Assembly (NCBI GenBank): GCA_041652335.1
Contig: JBAZHL010000040.1
Location: forward strand, 1 to 5,362
Reading direction: 5' to 3'
Length of the DNA: 5,362 bases
From: 2-01-FULL-49-10 sp041652335
GTDB lineage: Bacteria > Patescibacteriota > Kazan-3B-28 > UBA10110
The notes below the pieces were generated by a model. It was not told the origin of the DNA, did no database searches, and worked only from the letters and a program-made list of their open reading frames with translations. Below, in pieces: positions 1 to 4,907 of this stretch (its first letter is position 1; every line of letters starts with the position of its first letter). The position numbers and the translations under genes were made by a program.

Positions 1-225
1 GTGGGGATTCGAATCCCGGATTATCCGTTTACCAAACTATTGATGGCAGGGTTGCTGGAGGCGGTGGTAACTACTTCGGCCAACCTTAGCAGACAGGTGC
101 CAGTCCATTCGATTCCTGATCTGCTTTCTCAAGTAGGCGAACGAGCTGATATGATTGATTTGATCATCGACGCTGGCGAGTTAGCATTTAATCCCCCGTC
201 TACATTAATTAATATGTCGGAATGA
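1..225 (+). CDS. tsaC: TsaC/YrdC-family threonylcarbamoyl-AMP synthase, C-terminal part (5' end outside window)
   Basis: This family makes threonylcarbamoyl-AMP from threonine, bicarbonate and ATP in the cytoplasm, the first step of t6A37 formation on ANN-decoding tRNAs. The visible 74 residues carry three family signatures in order: VGIRIPDYPF at 1-10, TTSANLS at 24-30, and PSTLINMS at 66-73. The GTG at base 1 is read as an internal Val, because the family motif is V-G-x-R-x-P and well over 100 residues should precede it. Two oddities: the usual Gly after SANxS is Arg31, and the protein stops one residue after the PSTLINMS motif, whereas relatives generally continue through a short strand with an LR-G pattern. 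Its TGA overlaps the glyA ATG (ATGA), so the two are probably co-transcribed and translationally coupled. A ywlC (tsaC)-to-glyA neighbourhood also exists in Bacillus subtilis. The alternative is a YciO-type paralogue of unknown role. Confidence 0.85.
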   Translation: MGIRIPDYPFTKLLMAGLLEAVVTTSANLSRQVPVHSIPDLLSQVGERADMIDLIIDAGELAFNPPSTLINMSE

Positions 226-1433
226 GCATTAAAGAATTAATTAAAAAAGAAGAGAAGAGACAACAGGATAATTTAACCCTGATCGCTTCGGAGAACTATA
301 CCTCCAAAGCGGTGCGCGAAGCGGTTGGTTCGATGTTAATGAACAAGTACGCCGAAGGTTACCCGGGTAAACGATACTACGGCGGTAATCAAATTATTGA
401 TCAGGTTGAACTAACGGCGATCGCAGAGGCTAAAAAATTATTTAAAGCTGAGCATGCTAATGTCCAACCATATTCCGGCACCCCGGCCAACTTAGCGGTC
501 TACACTGCGCTACTTAGCCTGGGCGATACGGTGATGGGGATGGATTTAGCGCATGGTGGACACCTGTCGCACGGTCATAAAGTTAGTTTATCTGGCAAAG
601 CCTACAAGTTTATCCAATATGGGGTCGATCCCGAGACCGGATTGCTTGACTACGAAGAGATTCGGAGAATGGCACGTATCTTTAAGCCAAAATTGATCGT
701 CTGTGGTGCCACCGCTTACCCCAGAGCGATCGATTTTAAGAGATTTGCCGAGATCGCACACGAAGTTGGTGCTTATTGTTTGGCCGATATCTCACATATT
801 GCGGGCTTAGTAGCCGGCGGTGTTCATCAAAGCCCCGTGCCTTACTGCGATGTAGTAATGACTACCACGCATAAAACTCTTAGAGGGCCGCGCGGAGCAA
901 TTATTCTCTGCAAAAAGGAATTAGCCGATAAAATTGATAAAGCGGTCTTCCCCGGGATCCAGGGCGGTCCGCACGAGAACGTTATCGCCGGCAAAGCCAT
1001 CTGTTTTGAAGAAGCGGCTAAGCCCGCCTTTAGAACTTATGCCAAACAGATAATCAAAAATGCTCAGCGCCTGGCGGATACACTACAACAGTTGGGGATC
1101 AAGGTTTGTTCCGGTGGTACGGACACGCATTTAATTTTGGTCGACTTATCACCGATCGGCGTAACTGGCAAAGAGGCCGAAGTAGCTTTAGAAAAAGTGG
1201 GGATAGTGGTTAACAAAAATATGATCCCCGGAGACATTAGAAGCCCGTTTGATCCGTCTGGCATCCGGTTGGGTGTTCCAGCGGTGACTACCAGAGGGAT
1301 GAAAGAATTAGAGATGTTTAAATTGGCTGGTCTGATCGCTCGGGTTGTTCAACAACCAAATAGCCGGGCGGTGTTAGAAAGTGTAAAAAAAGAAGTGGCA
1401 GCGCTCTGTCGCAAATTCCCCATCAAAGTTTAG
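222..1433 (+). CDS. glyA: Serine hydroxymethyltransferase (SHMT), complete
   Basis: A PLP enzyme of the cytoplasm that interconverts serine plus tetrahydrofolate with glycine plus 5,10-methylene-tetrahydrofolate, supplying glycine and one-carbon units. The 403-residue protein is nearly full length (E. coli GlyA is 417) and carries the family landmarks: LIASENY at 20-26, YAEGYPGKRYYGG at 43-55 with the catalytic Glu45, the PLP-contacting D189 and H192 in ADISHIAG, the Schiff-base lysine K218 in TTTHKTLRGPRG, and substrate-carboxylate Arg349 in SGIRLG. The chosen ATG overlaps the TGA of the upstream tsaC-like gene. No good Shine-Dalgarno is visible (only a weak CGGA right before the start), so coupling to upstream translation is likely. 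The N-terminus is a few residues shorter than in many homologues, but the first conserved helix (ELIKKEEKRQ) is intact. Leucine codons are often TTA, unlike pilB next door. A hairpin terminator follows. The identification is secure. Confidence 0.97.
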   Translation: MSIKELIKKEEKRQQDNLTLIASENYTSKAVREAVGSMLMNKYAEGYPGKRYYGGNQIIDQVELTAIAEAKKLFKAEHANVQPYSGTPANLAVYTALLSLGDTVMGMDLAHGGHLSHGHKVSLSGKAYKFIQYGVDPETGLLDYEEIRRMARIFKPKLIVCGATAYPRAIDFKRFAEIAHEVGAYCLADISHIAGLVAGGVHQSPVPYCDVVMTTTHKTLRGPRGAIILCKKELADKIDKAVFPGIQGGPHENVIAGKAICFEEAAKPAFRTYAKQIIKNAQRLADTLQQLGIKVCSGGTDTHLILVDLSPIGVTGKEAEVALEKVGIVVNKNMIPGDIRSPFDPSGIRLGVPAVTTRGMKELEMFKLAGLIARVVQQPNSRAVLESVKKEVAALCRKFPIKV

Positions 1434-1445
1434 CAATATAAAAAT

Positions 1446-1482
1446 AACCCCGCTCCGGATGGACCGGAACGGGGTTGGATTT
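1446..1482. terminator. Bidirectional intrinsic terminator between convergent glyA and pilB
   Basis: Arms 1446-1458 (AACCCCGCTCCGG) and 1464-1476 (CCGGAACGGGGTT) form a 12-pair stem with one C/A mismatch and an ATGGA loop. On the minus strand the stem is followed directly by ATTTTTATATT (bases 1445 downward), a good U-tract for ending pilB transcripts. On the plus strand only GGATTTACTTT follows, so termination of glyA may be weaker. The gap between the two stop codons is just 69 bases and holds nothing else. Confidence 0.85.
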
Positions 1483-1502
1483 ACTTTCGATGAGCTTTCG
1501 CT

Positions 1503-3314
1503 CTAAAGGTTGCTAAAGCTTTCCACCTCGGCGAGAGTAGGGGGGACTTCAGCAAGGAGGCCGATGCGTCTCTGGGGGACGGGTTCCTCAACGCTCTCCT
1601 CGTAGTCGGGTCGAGCCACTCGCAGCAGTTCATCCAGCGAGGTGATACCCTTGTTGACTTTGCCCAGTCCAGATTCCCACAAAGTGCGCATCCCTTGTTG
1701 GCGCGCCAACTGCTTCACCTCGTGGATAGCCGTCGAACGCATGATCAGGTTCCGCAGTTCGTTGGTGACCGGCATCACTTCAAAGATACCAATCCGGCCA
1801 CGATAGCCAACTTGATTGCAGAACTTACAACCAGTGCTTCGGTACAGCACTCTCCGCAGGTTGCCTTCTTGGTCAGTAACCTGCGAACGTTCGATCATCT
1901 CCAGCTCCTCTTTGCTCGGCTCGTATTCATGTTTGCAACGAGGGCACAGCTTGCGCACCAACCGCTGTCCCATTATTCCGATAACTGATGCGTTGATCAG
2001 GAAGGGTGGGACACCCAGGTTGTTGATGCGGGGGATGGCGCCTGGAGCGTCGTTGGTGTGCAGCGTGGAAAAGACCAGGTGCCCGGTCATGGCGGCATTG
2101 ACCGCCAGGTCGGCCGTTTCGTAGTCACGAATCTCGCCAACCATGATGATGTCCGGATCTTGGCGTACAAAGCTACGCATGGCCACGGCGAAGGTTAATC
2201 CAGCCTTGAGATTAACCTGGATTTGGTTGATTCCCCGAAGCTCGTACTCAACTGGATCTTCCACCGTTAAAATCCGCCTACTTGCGTGGTTAAGCCGATT
2301 CAACGCCGCTATTAGGGTGGTTGATTTCCCGGATCCAGTAGGGCCAGTGATTAAGATGATCCCGTGCGGCTGCTTAATAAATGCCGCAAACCGGTTCATC
2401 TCATCCTCATCGAACCCGAGATCGGGCAGCTTGATGTCGGCGTTGCGCTTATCAAGTAAGCGTATTGCCACAGTCTCTGACCCGTAGACCGTGGGGATCA
2501 TTGACACGCGCAGGTCAAACTGCTTGTCGCCGGCCAACAGATCGGCTCGTCCATCTTGCGCCTTGCGTTTCTCGGAGGTATCCATGCCAGCCATGATTTT
2601 GATTCTGGCTGTTACAGTTGGGACCTGGTGAGGAGGGATGATTAGAACTGTTTGGCAGATACTGTCGATGCGATAAAGCACTTCAGCGGCACCATCATCC
2701 CGTGGGTTGATGTGTACATCAGAAGCCCCCATTCGCACTGCCCCATCCAGGATTTTCTGAACAGCTCGGATAATACCGGTGCTCTCAGCGTCCTGGGTGG
2801 TTGTATCTTTGGCGGTTAAGCCCAAAGCAGGGGCTTCACCGCGGCGCCTACGCTCCTGAGTATCTTGTGCCAATGATGCCTCAATCTCGGTACCGACCCC
2901 AAAGTGCACTTGGGACAGCGCCTCAAAATCGGTTGGAGTGGCCAACAGAAGCGTAATCTCAGTTTGCAGCTTTGCCCGAAGATCATCAGTAGCTCTCAGA
3001 TTGTTTGGATCTGACACCACTACGACGTAGGCGTTGCCGTCAAACGATATAGGGATGGCCTTGTCTGGGTCGTTGGCCTGACGTACCACATCGGGATCCA
3101 CCTGGTCAGTTTGGGGATTGAAAGTGTGAACCCCAGCTTGGGTGGCCATCGCATCTCTCAACCCCTCTTCCGTTACGTAGCCCAGTTCAATCAGTGCCTC
3201 TCCAATGCGCCGATCTGAACCAGGTTGCTGTATCATCTGCAGTGCCTCCTGCAGCTGGTTTTCAGTAATAATGCTGGTGTTAACCAGCACCTGGCCGATC
3301 CTTTCGAGCGGCAT
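1503..3314 (-). CDS. pilB: Type IV pilus assembly ATPase, PilB/GspE family, with MshEN-type N-terminus
   Basis: A cytoplasmic hexameric ATPase of the type II/IV secretion superfamily that powers extension of type IV pilus or pseudopilus filaments. The 603 residues show an MshEN (T2SSE_N) region at about 1-140 with two tandem 24-residue motifs (5-28 and 36-59), a variable linker with RRRR at 155-158, the N2 subdomain (ASDVHI 197-202, AQDGR 252-256), Walker A GPTGSGKST at 324-332 (K330), Asp box VEDPVEY at 351-357, Walker B IIMVGEIRD at 389-397 (E394), His box TGHLVFSTLHTND at 410-422, and a zinc tetracysteine CPRC 457-460 / CKFC 496-499. An acidic, proline-rich tail follows residue 568. The start is fixed by AGGAGGT 8 bases before the ATG. 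No pilT, pilC or pilin gene is next to it here. It is richer in G+C and CTG leucine codons than glyA. PilB rather than GspE is inferred because type IV pili are common in the suspected lineage; the retraction ATPase PilT is excluded by the N-terminal domain and the tetracysteine. Confidence 0.93.
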   Translation of the reverse strand: MPLERIGQVLVNTSIITENQLQEALQMIQQPGSDRRIGEALIELGYVTEEGLRDAMATQAGVHTFNPQTDQVDPDVVRQANDPDKAIPISFDGNAYVVVVSDPNNLRATDDLRAKLQTEITLLLATPTDFEALSQVHFGVGTEIEASLAQDTQERRRRGEAPALGLTAKDTTTQDAESTGIIRAVQKILDGAVRMGASDVHINPRDDGAAEVLYRIDSICQTVLIIPPHQVPTVTARIKIMAGMDTSEKRKAQDGRADLLAGDKQFDLRVSMIPTVYGSETVAIRLLDKRNADIKLPDLGFDEDEMNRFAAFIKQPHGIILITGPTGSGKSTTLIAALNRLNHASRRILTVEDPVEYELRGINQIQVNLKAGLTFAVAMRSFVRQDPDIIMVGEIRDYETADLAVNAAMTGHLVFSTLHTNDAPGAIPRINNLGVPPFLINASVIGIMGQRLVRKLCPRCKHEYEPSKEELEMIERSQVTDQEGNLRRVLYRSTGCKFCNQVGYRGRIGIFEVMPVTNELRNLIMRSTAIHEVKQLARQQGMRTLWESGLGKVNKGITSLDELLRVARPDYEESVEEPVPQRRIGLLAEVPPTLAEVESFSNL

Positions 3315-3322
3315 TGAACTGG

Positions 3323-3329
3323 ACCTCCT
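3323..3329 (-). promoter_or_regulatory. Strong Shine-Dalgarno of pilB
   Basis: Read on the minus strand this is AGGAGGT, complementary to the 16S rRNA tail, with 8 bases between it and the ATG at 3314. It is the clearest ribosome binding site in the window and settles the pilB start. Confidence 0.9.
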
Positions 3330-3378
3330 GATGATTTACTACATGTCAAGGCGTGATTATCCGCCACCGTGACAGCTC

Positions 3379-3409
3379 ATTATCCCACAATTTCCGGAGG
3401 TGGTGTCAA
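3379..3409 (-). promoter_or_regulatory. Candidate promoter of pilB
   Basis: On the minus strand a perfect -35 TTGACA (3409-3404) is followed after 19 bases by GATAAT (3384-3379), a 5/6 match to the -10 consensus. The spacer is longer than the ideal 17. Transcription would start near 3372 and give a leader of roughly 55-60 bases. The position, divergent from the tRNA and upstream of a strong ribosome binding site, supports the call. Confidence 0.5.
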
Positions 3410-3421
3410 ACTAATCGCACG

Positions 3422-3456
3422 TTGTATTTGTCCTCAGACCAGGGTATTCTTAGTAT
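3422..3456 (+). promoter_or_regulatory. Candidate promoter(s) of tRNA-Leu
   Basis: Two overlapping sigma70-like arrangements precede the tRNA. One is TTGTCC (3428-3433), 17 bases, TAGTAT (3451-3456), which would start about 5 bases before the mature tRNA. The other is TTGTAT (3422-3427), 17 bases, TATTCT (3445-3450). Each element matches consensus at 3-4 of 6 positions, so the assignment rests mainly on spacing and position. Confidence 0.4.
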
Positions 3457-3467
3457 TGTTAACATCT

Positions 3468-3553
3468 GGGCGAGTGGTGGAACGGTAGACACGCTAGACT
3501 CAAAATCTAGTGGGAGCAATCCCGTGGAGGTTCGATTCCTCTCTCGCCCACCA
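3468..3553 (+). tRNA. tRNA-Leu, anticodon CAA, with encoded CCA
   Basis: The acceptor stem GGGCGAG (3468-3474) pairs perfectly with CTCGCCC (3543-3549), followed by discriminator A and genomic CCA (3551-3553). The anticodon arm is CTAGA / TCTAG around the loop CTCAAAA, giving anticodon CAA, which reads UUG. A long variable arm with GGGA/TCCC closing a GCAA loop marks a class II tRNA, as expected for leucine, and A73 is the leucine discriminator. The T arm is GGAGG-TTCGATT-CCTCT with one G-T pair. The D arm carries the GG of the D loop (AACGGTAGA). No intron is seen. It is transcribed away from pilB and its last 12 bases recur 126 bases downstream. Confidence 0.96.
3542..3553 (+). repeat. Direct repeat copy 1: tRNA-Leu 3' end
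   Basis: TCTCGCCCACCA forms the last T-arm base, the 3' acceptor strand, the discriminator and the CCA of tRNA-Leu. An identical 12-mer lies at 3668-3679. The flanks differ (CCTC before and TCC after here; AGGG before and GAA after there). Confidence 0.8.
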
Positions 3554-3667
3554 TCCGGCCGTCGCTCTGCCAGAAGGGCAGAGCTATGGCGGATTGATAG
3601 GGCTTGATGGGAATCGATGATTCCTCCCTGCCCGCCCGCAGTTCCGGTTCACCGGAACGAAGGAGGG
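3554..3667 (+). other. Structured non-coding tract of tandem hairpins downstream of tRNA-Leu
   Basis: This is the bulk of the 140-base gap between the tRNA and the lipoprotein start. It begins immediately after the CCA with an extended hairpin: GCTCTGCC (3564-3571) pairs with GGCAGAGC (3577-3584) around AGAAG, and outer pairs TCCG(G)CC (3554-3560) with GGCGGA (3588-3593). Next is GGAATC (3610-3615) / GATTCC (3619-3624) around GAT. Third is a perfect GTTCCGG (3641-3647) / CCGGAAC (3652-3658) with TTCA loop, which can be enclosed by CCTCC (3623-3627) / GGAGG (3662-3666), an alternative to the second hairpin. No T-run follows any of them, so a standard terminator is not evident. The reading frame is open upstream of the lipoprotein, but the translation has no protein-like character. 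Confidence 0.6.
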
Positions 3668-3679
3668 TCTCGCCCACCA
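3668..3679 (+). repeat. Direct repeat copy 2 of the tRNA-Leu 3' end
   Basis: An exact copy of TCTCGCCCACCA from 3542-3553, including the CCA, sits 14 bases before the lipoprotein ATG. No matching tRNA body precedes it: no second GGGCGAG, anticodon arm or T loop can be found between the copies. It resembles the distal boundary left by an element integrated at a tRNA, but no integrase gene is present. Confidence 0.7.
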
Positions 3680-3693
3680 GAAATTTCTATCAA

Positions 3694-4089
3694 ATGAACA
3701 AGTTTGCCAAAATACTCTTAGTTGTCGCACTGCCGTTGCTATTGACGGGGTGTGCTCCGGCTAAACCGGTCGCCAAAAATACCGTTTCGACCAGTAATCT
3801 TTCTGTCGAGCAGATCGATGGTTTGGCAAAAGCTTTAACAGCAGCCGGAGCGAAAGAGTATGGGTCGCAGTACTGTTCCGCTTGTGAGTTACAAAAAAAG
3901 ATGTTCGGCGCGGCTTGGTCTAACATTAATTTTATTGAATGCTCTCTGGATGCCAACGAAACTCAAAACGCCACTTGCAAGGCGGCTGGCATCAAGGTAT
4001 ACCCAACCTGGGAGTTTAAGGGTGGCAGTCGATTGGAGGGTGTCCAACAGTTAACCGTTTTGGCGAAAAAGATCGGTTTCTCGTTCTGA
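3694..4089 (+). CDS. Thioredoxin-like lipoprotein with CxxC, resembling the thioredoxin domain of VKOR fusion proteins
   Basis: Probably a lipid-anchored thiol-disulfide oxidoreductase on the outer face of the membrane. The 131 residues start with a lipoprotein signal: basic n-region MNKFAK, hydrophobic ILLVVALPLLL, lipobox LTGC with the lipidated Cys at 20, then a linker to about 37. The thioredoxin-like part has C61-S-A-C64, a second Cys pair C83 and C95, and the cis-proline motif GIKVYPTW at 99-106 (P104). The run YCSACELQKKMFG, later IEC, and CKAAGIKVYPTWEF match the pattern of the thioredoxin domain fused to bacterial vitamin K epoxide reductase homologues; no VKOR gene is in the window. 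The ATG at 3694 is chosen because it puts the signal peptide at the N-terminus; the in-frame TTG/ATG at 3604/3607 would prepend about 30 residues from the hairpin tract. No Shine-Dalgarno is close to 3694 (GGAGGG lies 26 bases upstream). Oxidase versus reductase role cannot be told. Confidence 0.85.
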   Translation: MNKFAKILLVVALPLLLTGCAPAKPVAKNTVSTSNLSVEQIDGLAKALTAAGAKEYGSQYCSACELQKKMFGAAWSNINFIECSLDANETQNATCKAAGIKVYPTWEFKGGSRLEGVQQLTVLAKKIGFSF

Positions 4090-4123
4090 TTCTCCGCTCC
4101 TATCAGGCATAAATTGTCGGAAG

Positions 4124-4132
4124 TGATACAAT
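4124..4132 (+). promoter_or_regulatory. Extended -10 promoter box for the sortase gene
   Basis: TGATACAAT contains the extended-minus-10 TG followed by TACAAT, a 5/6 match to TATAAT. It ends 7 bases before the sortase ATG, so transcription would begin at or beside that ATG. No convincing -35 hexamer lies 16-18 bases upstream, which is tolerable for an extended -10 promoter. It falls in the 50-base gap after the lipoprotein stop. Confidence 0.45.
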
Positions 4133-4139
4133 AAGGCCG

Positions 4140-4907
4140 ATGGAATATTACCTCAACCATACTCCAGTGCCAAAACCGCGGAATCGTGCTCGCGGGTTTT
4201 TTGTGGAGATGCTTAAATTTTTAGGCATCTTTGTTATTTTCTTTGCTATCTCCACAGCGTTTATTATGTGGCCCAACATCTACACCACGGTCAACTATTG
4301 GATCAAATCTGGCTCTTGGCAAAAAGAGGGGACTAATTTGGGTCTGCCCATCGCATCAGAGGATTACGCTTCGATTGCTCCAGTAATTGGTGAGCGTAAT
4401 CGAACCATCCCGCAAGATATGCGGTTGGTTATCCCTAAAATAAATGTGGACGCTCCGATCATTATGGTAGATAGCACCAACAACAAAGACATTTTAGAAT
4501 CGCTCAGTAACGGGGTAGCCCACTACGCTGATACCGCCCTGCCTGGTCGGGTTGGCAACATGTTCATCACCGGGCATAGCTCCTACTATTGGTGGAGGGG
4601 TGGTAACTATAACCACGTGTTTGCGTTGCTTGAACAGGTTAAAACCAACGATCTACTCTATGTTTATTACGAAGGCGGCGAGTACGTCTATAAGGTTAAC
4701 GGCAGCAAAGTAGTTACTCCAAAAGAGGTCAGCGTATTAAAACAAACCCCTACACCCACGATGTCGATTATGACTTGTGTGCCGGTAGGCACTAATTTGC
4801 GGCGATTAATTGTTACAGCCGATCTTATCTCAACTCCGCCGGTCGATGTCGATCAGCTCAATCAGTTCTCGGATATTCCGAAGGTCCCGATTATTCTCCC
4901 TCTTTAG
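4140..4907 (+). CDS. Sortase family protein (LPXTG-type transpeptidase), membrane-anchored
   Basis: Sortases are extracytoplasmic cysteine transpeptidases that cut a C-terminal sorting signal and join the protein to the cell wall or another surface protein. The 255 residues show a short cytoplasmic tail rich in basic residues (KPRNRAR, 12-18), one transmembrane anchor at about 27-45, a linker, then the sortase barrel from about 93 (MRLVIPKINVDAPI). Catalytic residues are His146 in TGHSSYYWW, Cys213 in SIMTCVPVGT, and Arg221 or Arg222 in RRLIVTAD. The TC-x-P-x-GT pattern and single N-terminal anchor favour a class D/E-like enzyme; the substrate motif cannot be deduced. The ATG at 4140 is preceded by TAAGG only 3 bases away and by an extended -10 box, so the mRNA may be leaderless. 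A hairpin with a T-run lies inside codons 11-21. It follows the thioredoxin-like lipoprotein on the same strand. Its stop overlaps the stop of the opposing propeller gene. Confidence 0.93.
   Translation: MEYYLNHTPVPKPRNRARGFFVEMLKFLGIFVIFFAISTAFIMWPNIYTTVNYWIKSGSWQKEGTNLGLPIASEDYASIAPVIGERNRTIPQDMRLVIPKINVDAPIIMVDSTNNKDILESLSNGVAHYADTALPGRVGNMFITGHSSYYWWRGGNYNHVFALLEQVKTNDLLYVYYEGGEYVYKVNGSKVVTPKEVSVLKQTPTPTMSIMTCVPVGTNLRRLIVTADLISTPPVDVDQLNQFSDIPKVPIILPL
4172..4202 (+). other. Terminator-like hairpin inside the 5' end of the sortase gene
   Basis: AAAACCGCG (4172-4180) pairs with CGCGGGTTTT (4191-4200) with one bulged G, closing a 10-base loop, and the right arm runs into six consecutive T (4197-4202). 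This has the shape of an intrinsic terminator but lies within codons 11-21 of the sortase. It may attenuate transcription, or may arise by chance from the Pro/Lys/Arg and Phe codons. Confidence 0.35.

Noticed and set aside
1064..1264. Open frame on the minus strand inside glyA
   Set aside because: Lies wholly antisense to a strongly conserved SHMT region; no ribosome binding site and no protein-like pattern.
1695..2487. Three plus-strand open frames across pilB
   Set aside because: They overlap the conserved ATPase core on the other strand and their translations resemble no family; shadows of the G+C-rich pilB.
3344..3349. Second TTGACA on the minus strand upstream of pilB
   Set aside because: A -10 box at normal spacing would fall on the Shine-Dalgarno, leaving no leader; no TATAAT-like hexamer is there.
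3353..3607. Open frame of 84 codons spanning the tRNA
   Set aside because: It runs through the complete tRNA-Leu and the following hairpin; chance opening.
3554..3679. A second tRNA ending at the repeated CCACCA
   Set aside because: No partner for the acceptor strand, no anticodon arm and no TTCRANY T loop could be placed between the two copies.
3604..3693. N-terminal extension of the lipoprotein from TTG/ATG at 3604/3607
   Set aside because: It would place about 30 residues, translated from hairpins and the repeated tRNA tail, in front of a textbook lipoprotein signal peptide.
3690..4160. Other small open frames on both strands over the lipoprotein gene
   Set aside because: Overlap a gene with signal peptide, CxxC and cis-Pro motifs; no independent support.
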